A stretch of 49,200 nucleotides of DNA. Origin: an uncultured Clostridia bacterium (GTDB taxonomy: Bacteria; Bacillota; Clostridia; Christensenellales; Borkfalkiaceae). The stretch spans positions 1 to 49,200 of the forward strand of contig CAMEHL010000002.1 of the NCBI GenBank assembly GCA_945917475.1, written 5' to 3'. A program made the position numbers and the translations under genes. The notes beneath the pieces are model-generated. The model saw only the letters and a list, made by a program, of their open reading frames with translations, had not been told where the DNA came from and did not search any database. Positions 41,365-49,122 of the stretch are shown one piece after another (within the stretch, counting starts at the first letter, position 1; each line of letters starts with the position of its first letter).

Positions 41365-42249
41365 TCATATCATCGCGCACTTGTGTTCCATAAGGCTGTG
41401 CGCGTACCTTTTTAGCGTTACCGTCGGGTTTTTATGCCCTAAAATCTCGGATAGCGTTCTTACGTCCATTCCGCATTCCAGCGCCCGCGTGGCGAACGTG
41501 TGTCTTAAAGAGTGAATACCGCGCCGCGGTATCTTCAATTTTCTGAGCAGCAGTTCGAAACTTTTCTGATACGACCTGACCGAAACTTCTTCGCCCTTTT
41601 CTCCCGATATGAACCGCTTGCTTTCCGAACGCTTCTTTAAGGCTTTAAGCCAGGGCGATAACTGCCTTGGATAGGGGATTATTCTTCGCGAACTGTCCGT
41701 TTTCGGCTCGCCGATAACCTTTCTGTATTGCCTGTTCTCCCACCCGTCGAAACAGGATTTAGAAACTCTTATCGTTCTTTCGGCAAGGTCTATATCGTCC
41801 CATTCGAGAGCGAGCAATTCGCCCAACCGCAGCCCCGTGTAAAGACAAAGCACCACGCCGAACAGTTTGTCCTTTTTTCTGTCTTTTACGTATTTCTCAA
41901 TCGCTTTTTGTTCCGAAACGGTAAAGCACTCCACTTTTCTCTCGACCGATTTCGGTCTTCGTATCGCCGCCGAATACTGCTTGTTTACTACGCCCGTGTC
42001 CTGCGCCAGGGATAGCGAATTTTTAATGACCGCAATGACGCCCATTACCGTGTTAGAAGAATACTTGTCCGTCAGCCCCGCAACGAAACGTTGCAGTACG
42101 GGTGCGGTCAACTCGTCTAATCCGTAATTCCCCAACGCGCCCGACAGATGATTTATGACGATGCTGCAGTACTTGTAATAAGTTCTCTCTTTCTTTGTCG
42201 GCTTTACGTAATATTCAAGCCACTCGTTAAGCCACTCTGCGTATTTCAT
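41365..42249 (-). CDS. Tyrosine recombinase (XerC/D-like integrase family)
   Basis: 294 residues. The N-terminal SAM-like core-binding domain (about 1-100) is followed by the catalytic domain with all expected residues visible: Arg141 in YTGLRLGEL, Lys183 in EPKTDSSRR, His246-x-x-Arg249 in HSLRHTFAT, His272 in LGHKNP and Tyr282 in KRYAHS. It therefore looks active. ATG 42249 follows AAGGAG; TATAAT is at 42306-42301 with a poor -35, and a small hairpin plus T run (42298-42265) lies in the leader. Position beside 19-bp inverted repeats suggests that it inverts the promoter segment. It could instead be a stand-alone element integrase, but no other mobile genes are present. Confidence 0.9.
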   Translation of the reverse strand: MKYAEWLNEWLEYYVKPTKKERTYYKYCSIVINHLSGALGNYGLDELTAPVLQRFVAGLTDKYSSNTVMGVIAVIKNSLSLAQDTGVVNKQYSAAIRRPKSVERKVECFTVSEQKAIEKYVKDRKKDKLFGVVLCLYTGLRLGELLALEWDDIDLAERTIRVSKSCFDGWENRQYRKVIGEPKTDSSRRIIPYPRQLSPWLKALKKRSESKRFISGEKGEEVSVRSYQKSFELLLRKLKIPRRGIHSLRHTFATRALECGMDVRTLSEILGHKNPTVTLKRYAHSLMEHKCAMI

Positions 42250-42373
42250 TTTTTTTCTCCTTAAACAAAAAACCTCGTCGCATTTTAAGGCGACGGTTAT
42301 ATTATAGCCGTCGTTTTATTATTTTGAGAAGTTTTCGGCAAGCCATACCGTCGGCGTTATTTAAAAAAATTAA

Positions 42374-42413
42374 AAGGCGAGCCGACGGCTCGTAAATGCG
42401 CCGTCGGCTCGCC
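42374..42413 (-). terminator. GC-rich terminator upstream of the recombinase gene
   Basis: A 14-bp stem (42376-42389 with 42400-42413). On the minus strand it is followed by TTTTAATTTTTTT. It insulates the recombinase from the upstream tRNA transcript. Confidence 0.8.
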
Positions 42414-42478
42414 TGTTCGGATATAATTTTATTTAATTCCGTTCAATTATATACAATTCGGTTTTTAGCCCGACTTAA

Positions 42479-42516
42479 TAAAAAACAAACCCGAACAAAG
42501 GTGTTCGGATTTGTTA
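42479..42516 (-). terminator. Terminator of the tRNA-Met/tRNA-Glu unit
   Basis: On the minus strand AACAAA-CCGAACA pairs with TGTTCGG-TTTGTT (about 14 bp, one wobble) and is followed by TTTTATT. Confidence 0.85.
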
Positions 42517-42521
42517 GCAGA

Positions 42522-42596
42522 TGGTGACCCCAACGGGATTCGAACCCATGATACCACCGTGAAAGGGTGGTGTCTTAACCGCTTGACCATGGGGCC
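42522..42596 (-). tRNA. tRNA-Glu (anticodon TTC), CCA encoded
   Basis: Minus strand. Acceptor GGCCCCA pairs with TGGGGTC; anticodon stem CCACC/GGTGG holds CTTTCAC, anticodon TTC. T loop TTCGAAT; ends ACCA. Confidence 0.95.
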
Positions 42597-42684
42597 ACTT
42601 TATGGGAAATATACAGTCCCCGCTGTCCGCGACGAATTGCTCCGTAACGGTATTTATGTGTTCGACTTTGCGCCGTGATTTACT

Positions 42685-42761
42685 TGGTAGCGGCGGTCAG
42701 AGTCGAACCGACGACCTGCCGGGTATGAACCGGCCGCTCTAACCAACTAAGCTACGCCGCC
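42685..42761 (-). tRNA. Elongator tRNA-Met (anticodon CAT), CCA encoded
   Basis: Minus strand. Acceptor GGCGGCG pairs with CGCCGCT; anticodon stem GCCGG/CCGGC holds TTCATAC, anticodon CAT. It lacks the C1-A72 mismatch of initiators and closely follows the known Bacillus elongator tRNA-Met. Confidence 0.93.
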
Positions 42762-42786
42762 ATATTCTGCAATCAAATGCTAATGT

Positions 42787-42815
42787 ATTATAGCGGAAAA
42801 CAGAAATTTTGTCAA
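42787..42815 (-). promoter_or_regulatory. Promoter of the tRNA-Met/tRNA-Glu unit
   Basis: On the minus strand TTGACA (42815-42810), 17-base spacer, TATAAT (42792-42787): a full consensus promoter. Confidence 0.93.
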
Positions 42816-42988
42816 TTATATTTTGCCTGTTTTGACAAATTTTTTTGTTTTTTCGCAGACGCCCTTTTTGCGGTGGCGCGTAGGTGCTGTGCAAAAGTCA
42901 CATTGAGTAAGTGAGATGCGTAAGTTGTGTTGAAATATAAGAGCGTAGTGGCGGCAAATATTTGCCGCCACTACGCTTTATCGCATTT

Positions 42989-44491
42989 TTATTCGGCTTT
43001 ATCTATATTGCCGCTTATGGGCGCGTTAGGCGTTTCGTCGAAGTTTTTGCGCCCGTTTTCTTTAAGTTCCGTTATTACGGTTTTAGACAGGAACAGCAAC
43101 GCGAGCGCGTTGGGTATTACCATAAGGTAATTGAATAGGTCGGCACATTCCCAGACGAGATCGTTTGAGAGCAGAGAACCGAGAAAGATGAACGCGACCG
43201 AAAGCACCGAATAGACGATAGTGCTTTTCTTGCCGAACAGATACGTAAAGTTGATTTTCCCGAACAGATTCCAACTGATAATAGTCGAAAAGGCGAAGAA
43301 GAACAGGCATACCGCAACGAAAATCGCGGCGATTTTGTCGCCCACGCTTGCGTTGCCGAACAGGCTCGCGATACCGAGTCTTACCATTGTGTTGCCGGAA
43401 TAGCCCGCGTTTTTCAGCGCGTCGGTGGGATTGCCGCCCGCCGCGACGGTTTGTTCGGAGATTTGCGTTATCGCGCCGTTGCCCGCGTAGAGCGTGGTCA
43501 GGACTATCAGCGCGGTCATCGTAAGAACGATGAAAGTGTCGATAAACACGCCGACCATAGCGACAGTGCCTTGTTCGTGCGGGGTTTTGACGTTAGCCTG
43601 CGCGTGGGCGTGCGGGGTAGAACCCATACCCGCTTCGTTGGAGAAAAGCCCTCGTTTCGCGCCCATACTGATAGCCGTTTTAAGCGCGTAACCGATACCG
43701 CCGCCGATAATCGCGTCGGGCGTGAACGCGTATTTGAATATAAGCCATATTGCTTCGGGCAGCACGGTTATTTTGCAGCATATAATGATAAGTCCGCCGA
43801 GCAGGTAAACGGAAGCCATAACGGGGATAAGTTTTTCGGTAACGGACGCGAGTCTGGACACGCCGCCTATAAAAATCAGCGCGGCGAGAAAAGCCACGAT
43901 AAGCCCGATTATCCAGGGCTGAATATCAACCGCCTGCGTTACCGCGCTGGTAATCGAGTTGGACTGTACCATAGAACCTATAAAGCCGAGCGCGATTATG
44001 ATTGCGACGGCGAAGAACCCCGCAAGGAATTTCCCGAACCCGCCCTTGAACGCTTTCTTAATATAGTATACGGGTCCGCCCTGAACCGAACCGTCCGCGC
44101 CGACTATGCGCGTTTTCTGAGCGAGAACGGCTTCGGAATAAATGGTAGCCATACCGAAAAACGCGATAATCCACATCCAGAAAATCGCGCCGGGGCCGCC
44201 CGTTAAAATGGCGGCGCACGCGCCGACTATGTTGCCCGTTCCGACCTGAGCCGCGACGGCGGTCGTGAACGCCTGGAAAGAACTCATTCCGCTCTTGTGC
44301 TTGCCGCCGTTCAGTTTCAATTTGCCGAACACGTTTTTCATACCCTGTCCGAAACAGCGAATCTGCACGAACCGCGTTTTAATCGTATAAAACAAACCCA
44401 CGCCGACGAGCAGGATTACGAGAACGTAATCTGAAAGATACTTGTTGACCGTCTGAACCACGGTTAAAAGACCGTCTAAAAATTTTTGCAT
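42989..44491 (-). CDS. AGCS family sodium:alanine/glycine symporter
   Basis: 500 residues from ATG 44491 (GGGAG upstream); the frame runs on into the riboswitch but those codons are not translated. About 10-11 membrane helices with AGCS landmarks: SSFQAFTTAVAAQVGTGNIVGACAAI, GGPGAIFWMWIIAFFGMATIYSEAVLAQKTR, VQGGPVYYIKKAF, KRGLFSNEAGMGSTPHAHAQA. Imports alanine or glycine with sodium. The glycine riboswitch in its leader argues that glycine is a substrate. Confidence 0.94.
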   Translation of the reverse strand: MQKFLDGLLTVVQTVNKYLSDYVLVILLVGVGLFYTIKTRFVQIRCFGQGMKNVFGKLKLNGGKHKSGMSSFQAFTTAVAAQVGTGNIVGACAAILTGGPGAIFWMWIIAFFGMATIYSEAVLAQKTRIVGADGSVQGGPVYYIKKAFKGGFGKFLAGFFAVAIIIALGFIGSMVQSNSITSAVTQAVDIQPWIIGLIVAFLAALIFIGGVSRLASVTEKLIPVMASVYLLGGLIIICCKITVLPEAIWLIFKYAFTPDAIIGGGIGYALKTAISMGAKRGLFSNEAGMGSTPHAHAQANVKTPHEQGTVAMVGVFIDTFIVLTMTALIVLTTLYAGNGAITQISEQTVAAGGNPTDALKNAGYSGNTMVRLGIASLFGNASVGDKIAAIFVAVCLFFFAFSTIISWNLFGKINFTYLFGKKSTIVYSVLSVAFIFLGSLLSNDLVWECADLFNYLMVIPNALALLFLSKTVITELKENGRKNFDETPNAPISGNIDKAE

Positions 44492-44502
44492 AAAAACTCC
44501 CG

Positions 44503-44537
44503 AAAAAAAAGAATCGCTTTCCGATGAAAAGCAACTC
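44503..44537 (-). terminator. Riboswitch expression-platform terminator
   Basis: On the minus strand an 11-pair stem (44537-44527 with 44521-44511, some G-T) is followed by eight T (44510-44503) just before the ribosome site of the symporter gene. Confidence 0.75.
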
Positions 44538-44560
44538 CGAGAAAAAAGCAAATAAAAAAA

Positions 44561-44690
44561 TTGCCCTGTCCTTTCGCCTGAGAGATTTGGGGAAAGCGTT
44601 CCCTTTGCACCTTCGGCACTTCCCATAAAGGGGAAGATTCTCCAGAGTTTCTCCGTCCGCGGTTTCGGTAAAGATTCCGCCGACATCATC
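44561..44690 (-). ncRNA. Glycine riboswitch (gcvT-type aptamer)
   Basis: Minus strand leader with the glycine aptamer landmarks: GGAGAAACTCTGGAGAATC near the 5' side, CACCGAAGGTGC-like GTGCCGAAGGTGC in the middle, and CTCTCAGGCGAAAGGACAG on the 3' side. Only one full aptamer is visible; the 5' part (about 44690-44660, pairing CGGAATCTTTACCGAAACCGCGG) may be a partial ghost partner. A terminator hairpin lies between the aptamer and the symporter gene, so control is by transcription termination; whether glycine turns it on or off is not decided by the sequence. Confidence 0.9.
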
Positions 44691-44703
44691 GAATAACGGG
44701 AGA

Positions 44704-44732
44704 ATTATAGCACAAAGGATAAGCGTTGTCAA
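44704..44732 (-). promoter_or_regulatory. Promoter of the riboswitch-symporter unit
   Basis: On the minus strand TTGACA (44732-44727), 17-base spacer, TATAAT (44709-44704): a full consensus. Confidence 0.93.
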
Positions 44733-44835
44733 CGGATAAAGGGCGATAAAAGCGGAAAAAGGGGCAATTTTGTAAAATAATCGCAAAACCGCGCGTTTTC
44801 TGACGGAAATGTTCGGATAAGAAAAAGGGGCGCGG

Positions 44836-45810
44836 TCAGGGGCGGTCGGACGCTATGGAAAAACGGTCGGTCAAATCTAACAGCGCGTTTACGTTTTCGT
44901 CGGAATATTCCACCTGGGCGGAATATTCGCGCGCAACGTCCGCGAGAAGAACTTTTCCGTCGTCCGTTTTTGCGCGTTCGCCCGTAAAAACCGCGTCGAT
45001 TGCATAAAGCGACAAAACGCAGAAAAGCAGTCTCGACTTCAAATCGGTTTTATCGACGGCGTTTACGACGTGCCGGTGAATAAAATACGTCGCGAGTTGC
45101 TCGAAAGGAACGGAATAATCCGAGTCGGGAAAAACCGTCGATAAGTCCGCCGTAAAAACGGCGTTTTCAATCCGCTCGCGCCACCCGTCGCCAAGGCGTT
45201 CGAGTTTCAGAAATACGTCTTTCCAGCCGAACGCGAGAAAGTCGCGCCCGCTGACGCCGCAAAGATCGAAAGCAAGGTTGAAACGTTCGTTAAAAGACAA
45301 ATCGCGGTTCTGAAAAATGCCGAAAGCCTTTTCGCGGAAGGATAGCGCGGTTTTTTCGAATTCGCGTTGTTCGGACGAAAGGGAAACGGGCGCTTCTCCG
45401 TCGTCGCATAGGGTAACGGTGCGCGCGGCAGGGGTATAGTTTATCACGGCTTTCGCGATTTCTTCGCAGCAAATGCCCACACCGTATTCCACGCGGTCGG
45501 AAAGGTAATTGCGGTAACGCGGGTGTTCGCGGCATACGTCGCACAAATAATCTTCGCCGAGATTGATAATCAGGTCGCAGAGATTGTCTTTATTCAAAAA
45601 CGCGCAGCGTTTGCCGTCGGTCGTTCTGAACCGCTTGCCCTTAAAGTCCACGCCGCCGAGCAGAGTCTTTCCGTATTCGCCTTTATATTTTTTGTATTTT
45701 TTAAGCGTTTCGTCGTCTATATCTATCTGCCAGCCCGTGCAGCAGTTGTGTCTGCATTTCGCGGCGGCGCATTTAAAACCGATAAAAAACCCGAGCGTAC
45801 GTACTTCCAT
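44836..45810 (-). CDS. FliB/YkgJ-type cysteine-cluster protein
   Basis: 324 residues. The N-terminal cluster FKCAAAKCRHNCCTGWQIDID (C-x4-C-x3-CC), followed by RCAFLNKDNLCDLIINLGEDYLCDVCREHPRYRN and ICCEEIAKAV, matches the flagellin lysine-N-methylase FliB and related YkgJ-type proteins, which probably bind an Fe-S cluster or metal. The C-terminal 170 residues are helical and variable. No flagellar genes adjoin it, so methylation of flagellin cannot be claimed. AAGGA precedes the ATG. Confidence 0.8.
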   Translation of the reverse strand: MEVRTLGFFIGFKCAAAKCRHNCCTGWQIDIDDETLKKYKKYKGEYGKTLLGGVDFKGKRFRTTDGKRCAFLNKDNLCDLIINLGEDYLCDVCREHPRYRNYLSDRVEYGVGICCEEIAKAVINYTPAARTVTLCDDGEAPVSLSSEQREFEKTALSFREKAFGIFQNRDLSFNERFNLAFDLCGVSGRDFLAFGWKDVFLKLERLGDGWRERIENAVFTADLSTVFPDSDYSVPFEQLATYFIHRHVVNAVDKTDLKSRLLFCVLSLYAIDAVFTGERAKTDDGKVLLADVAREYSAQVEYSDENVNALLDLTDRFSIASDRP

Positions 45811-46225
45811 TTTTTCCTTAAATCCTTTTGCGGGAAAGCGATAACCCCGACCGTTCCGTTAATCGTTCAGTTAATACGGGCGTAATCGGGCAACGTAAAA
45901 CATTATAATACAAAACCGCGCCTAAATCAACCGACGGCAAGGCGGACGTCGCCTTTTTATATAAGGTTTAAACATTGTTGACTTTTGAACAACGTTAATT
46001 TATAATATAAAAGATGGTATTTGCGGAATAACGGATAAAACGGCGGCGAAAACGACGCCGAAGACGGCAGACTTTTCCGTTTGAAATAAACGCGTTTCCG
46101 ACGGATTGTCGTGCGGAGACGTTAAGTCTTGCCGGATATACGGAAACTCCGCCCGGATAACGGTACGATTTACGCGAAAGCGCGGAAACGGGAGTTTCTT
46201 AAAAAAATAAAGGACGGTAAAAAGT
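45811..46225. other. Intergenic region with promoter and long leader
   Basis: It holds the promoter at 45978-46006 and a leader of about 210 bases before ATG 46226. The leader has an imperfect GAAACTCC...GGGAGTTTC pairing (about 46143-46199) without a T run and no leader ORF longer than a few codons. The length hints at regulation, but nothing is recognisable. Confidence 0.5.
45978..46006 (+). promoter_or_regulatory. Promoter of the 182-residue membrane protein gene
   Basis: TTGACT (45978-45983), 17-base spacer, TATAAT (46001-46006). Confidence 0.8.
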
Positions 46226-46774
46226 ATGAACGACGGAGAAAACCGCAAGGCGGCGGAGCGCGGAGCGGACGGAAAAAAGAACAAGGTTAACACGGGCGTT
46301 ATAAACCTGAACGTATCCAACGACGACGGGTTTCTTTCGCCTTATTCTTTTGAAGGCACACCCGTGATATCTTCCGAAGTGGCGGATTTTCTCGAAAATG
46401 CGGTCAAGGCGCACAGCCCCAAAGAAAAACTTATTCTCAACGTCAAAGGCGACTGCATAGACGAAAACGAGCGCGTGCAGTACGCCGCAGCGATAAAAAA
46501 CTATTATTCGCTTAAACTCAAAGAAGAAGAACGCGAGAGAAAAAACAGAACGAAAGTGGCGGCGATTTTCGCTTTGATAGGCATAATCGCGCTCGCGTTT
46601 ATGTTTTACCTTTCGGAAAGAGAAGTCTCCGAAATCTGGAAAGAGTGTATAGATATCTTCGCGTGGGTGTTTTTATGGGAAGCCGTGGATCAGTTTTTTA
46701 TAGAGCGCGGTGCGGTTAAAATCCGCCGTAAACGTTACCGGAATTTTGCCGAGATGGAAATACGTTTCGAGTGA
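46226..46774 (+). CDS. Membrane protein of unknown function
   Basis: 182 residues, not recognised. A hydrophilic N-terminal half (about 1-110) with a possible beta pattern (NTGVINLNVSNDD) and a charged helix (LKLKEEERERKNRTK) is followed by a clear transmembrane helix (about 112-130, VAAIFALIGIIALAFMFYL) and a second hydrophobic stretch (about 142-158, IDIFAWVFLWEAVDQFF), then a basic tail. An AAAGGA site lies upstream of the ATG. It has its own promoter and a long leader. The soluble N-terminal half would face the cytoplasm by the positive-inside rule. Confidence 0.7.
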   Translation: MNDGENRKAAERGADGKKNKVNTGVINLNVSNDDGFLSPYSFEGTPVISSEVADFLENAVKAHSPKEKLILNVKGDCIDENERVQYAAAIKNYYSLKLKEEERERKNRTKVAAIFALIGIIALAFMFYLSEREVSEIWKECIDIFAWVFLWEAVDQFFIERGAVKIRRKRYRNFAEMEIRFE

Positions 46775-47071
46775 TATATCGGGGCGATACTTCGGGCGAA
46801 ACGCAACCTGCGCGCCGAACGCGCCGCGGGAACGGAATATCCGTATATCCGTTTATAGTTGTCTGAAAAGTTCACGCCGCGCCGCGAGTATTCGCGGCGC
46901 GGCGCAGTTTACGCTTGAAAACGTTTACTCCTGCCCCGCTGCCTACCGCGGGGCGGGGTAATCAACGGACTTATTGCAAAAGTTTATATAAGGTTTTATA
47001 TAGTCTTTTCATATCGAAAATATAAACCGCCGCCCTGCGGCGCAGGGCGGCGGTTACGTCGGAATTGTTTA
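46775..47071. other. Hairpin-rich convergent intergenic region
   Basis: Three GC-rich hairpins: 46875-46904 (13 bp), about 46935-46958 (7 bp) and 47025-47055 (14 bp, loop GGC). The last is followed on the minus strand by TTATATTTT and probably ends hpt transcription; the first probably ends the plus-strand gene. No ORF with a ribosome site was found. Confidence 0.6.
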
Positions 47072-47608
47072 TTAAATCACGATTTCTTTGCTCGGGTCGA
47101 TAACTTCCGCAAGGAAAGGCAGTTCTCTGAACTTCTCGGCGTAGTCCAGACCGTAACCGATTACGAAACCGCAGGGAACGTCAAAGCCGATATAGTCCGC
47201 GCTGATATCCACTTCGCGCCGTTCCTTTTTATCGAGAAACGCGCATATTTTAACGCTTTTCGGTTGTTTTTTCTTTAACAGTCCTATAAAATACGCTAGC
47301 GTTTTGCCGCTGTCGACTATGTCTTCCACTATTATTACGTCTTTGTCCCTGATTTCCGCGGTTATGTTGGAAACGAGTTCCATTTCGCCGCCGACAGTCC
47401 CGTTTTTATAACTCGACAGCCGCGCAAAGTCTATCATAATGGGTATCTTTATGCTCTTTATAAGGTCGGCGAAAAAGTATACCGCGCCTTTAAGCATACA
47501 TATTATTACGGGTTCTTTGCCCGCGTAATCGGCGGTGATTTGCGCGCCGAGTTCCTTTACGCGTTTGCCTATTTGTTCTTCCGTCAGCAGAATTTTGTAG
47601 TTTTTCAT
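47072..47608 (-). CDS. hpt: Hypoxanthine phosphoribosyltransferase
   Basis: Salvages hypoxanthine and guanine using PRPP. 178 residues with the PRPP motif VIIVEDIVDSGKTL (about 97-110), MLKGAVYFFADL and the late DFVxG-like IGFDVPCGFVIGYGLDYAEKFR. AAGGA lies before the ATG. It starts 11 bases after tilS, the common tilS-hpt pairing of Firmicutes. Confidence 0.95.
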   Translation of the reverse strand: MKNYKILLTEEQIGKRVKELGAQITADYAGKEPVIICMLKGAVYFFADLIKSIKIPIMIDFARLSSYKNGTVGGEMELVSNITAEIRDKDVIIVEDIVDSGKTLAYFIGLLKKKQPKSVKICAFLDKKERREVDISADYIGFDVPCGFVIGYGLDYAEKFRELPFLAEVIDPSKEIVI

Positions 47609-47619
47609 AGCGTTCCTTG

Positions 47620-48939
47620 TTATTCTTTCGTTATTTTAATCAACCGTTCGGTCGATTGAGTTACTTTTACGTCCCTCGATACCGCTATCCCGAATATCGC
47701 GTACACTCTGCCGCCCGCCGCGACGACGGGCAGGGTCTCTCTGTCGGCGTAGGGGATTTTCAGGTCGGTATAATAATCGCACAGTTTTTTGTTTCCGCCG
47801 CCGAACTTCCCGAATACGTCCCCGTTCCTTTTCGTGCGAATGGTCGCGTCCGCAGGGAGTTTGTCGCCGTCGAGATACAATCCGCTTTTTAAGTCTGTCG
47901 AGTCTATTTTTTCCGCAGGAACTCTCTCTATTTTAACGGTATGACCGCAAAAACGGTATTCGCCTTCCGCAAAAGGCAGCGTCTCGCCGTAAGTTTCAGC
48001 CGCGCCGTTCCTTTTAAATAGGATTTTGCCGTATTCGCGCCGAGCCGTAACGCCTCTGGGCAGATGAACGGTTTTTCCCGTCTGTTTGTCAATGAGCGCA
48101 AGCACGTCGTCCGCGTGCGCTTTCCCGTAATCTTTGATTATACCGCATTTTTTGAACGCGGAAATTATCGCAGCCCTAATAAGTGCCTTGTCGGCGGCGT
48201 CCGCACGCGCGGGGAAAGTTATTTCCGCGCCGAAGTCGGTAGCCCTTACGAGTTTTTCCGCCTGTTTTTCTATATACAGCGACTGTTCGTACGCTATTTC
48301 CGAAAGCCGCGCTATGCTCGTCTCCGCTTGCGGAAAAATCTTCTCGATTACGGGCAGTACGTTAAGCCTTATATAATTGCGCGTGTATTCGTCTGAAAAG
48401 TTGGTGGAATCGTTTACGAACGGCACGCCGTTTTCACGGGCGTATTCTTCTATTTCGCTTTTTTTTACGTTTATTAGCGGTCTTATTATATAACCGCCGC
48501 CGCGTATGCCCGATAAACCTTTAACCCCCGTTCCGCGGAAAAGGTTAAAAAGCACCGATTCCGCGTTGTCGCGCAGATGGTGCGCCGTCGCCACCAAATC
48601 GCACTTTCCGCTTTTAACCGCGTCGGCAAAACACTCGTAACGCACAACTCGCGCGGCTTCTTCGAGAGAGATTTTCTCCCGTTCGGCTTTTTTCGGAACG
48701 TCCGCACTGTAGGGGAAGAACAAAATATCGCGTTCTTTGCAATAATCGCGCACGAATTCGGTGTCTCTTACCGATTCTTCGCCGCGTATGCCGTGTTCCA
48801 CGTTAATCGCCGCAACGGTAAACCCGCATTTTCCGGCGACTTGCGACATATAGTGTAAAAGACACATAGAATCGCATCCGCCCGAAACGGCGACCGCGAC
48901 GGTTGAGTTTTCGGGAATCCCCGATAAATCCGGAAACAT
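47620..48939 (-). CDS. tilS: tRNA(Ile)-lysidine synthetase
   Basis: Modifies C34 of the CAU-anticodon tRNA-Ile to lysidine so that it reads AUA. About 439 residues from ATG 48939: PP-loop AVSGGCDSMCLLHYM (about 14-28), GIRGEESVRDTEFV, TAHHLRDNAESVLFNLFRGTG and the linker NVKKSEIEEYARENG, followed by C-terminal substrate-binding domains. The start is set by the promoter: the -10 box ends six bases before this ATG, so the transcript is probably leaderless. The upstream in-frame extension is untranslated. Confidence 0.94.
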   Translation of the reverse strand: MFPDLSGIPENSTVAVAVSGGCDSMCLLHYMSQVAGKCGFTVAAINVEHGIRGEESVRDTEFVRDYCKERDILFFPYSADVPKKAEREKISLEEAARVVRYECFADAVKSGKCDLVATAHHLRDNAESVLFNLFRGTGVKGLSGIRGGGYIIRPLINVKKSEIEEYARENGVPFVNDSTNFSDEYTRNYIRLNVLPVIEKIFPQAETSIARLSEIAYEQSLYIEKQAEKLVRATDFGAEITFPARADAADKALIRAAIISAFKKCGIIKDYGKAHADDVLALIDKQTGKTVHLPRGVTARREYGKILFKRNGAAETYGETLPFAEGEYRFCGHTVKIERVPAEKIDSTDLKSGLYLDGDKLPADATIRTKRNGDVFGKFGGGNKKLCDYYTDLKIPYADRETLPVVAAGGRVYAIFGIAVSRDVKVTQSTERLIKITKE

Positions 48940-48945
48940 AGTTAT

Positions 48946-48974
48946 ATTGTAACAAAGGCGGAAAAAAATTTCAA
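48946..48974 (-). promoter_or_regulatory. tilS promoter giving a leaderless mRNA
   Basis: On the minus strand TTGAAA (48974-48969), 17-base spacer, TACAAT (48951-48946). The expected start point coincides with the A of the tilS ATG at 48939. Confidence 0.7.
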
Positions 48975-49062
48975 GCGTTAAATGGAGAATATTTATAAAA
49001 ACGCGTTTTTTTTGCCCGAAAACAAAAAAGAATATTTTTTTCGTTATTACGGGGTATAACGT

Positions 49063-49091
49063 TTGACAAAAGAGAAAAAATGTTATATTAT
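49063..49091 (+). promoter_or_regulatory. Promoter of the initiator tRNA
   Basis: TTGACA (49063-49068), 17-base spacer, TATTAT (49086-49091). Confidence 0.88.
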
Positions 49092-49122
49092 AGTAAAGCT
49101 TTCCGAAAGAGAGCGTAAACAT

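Noticed and set aside
41127-42761. Genomic island inserted at the tRNA-Glu/tRNA-Met genes, with the recombinase as its integrase
   Set aside because: The tRNAs are intact with their own promoter and terminator, no duplicate of a tRNA end was found on the other side, and there are no other mobile genes. The 19-bp repeats are inverted, which fits inversion rather than insertion. The palindromic left repeat also gives a weaker direct-repeat match, so this cannot be excluded completely.
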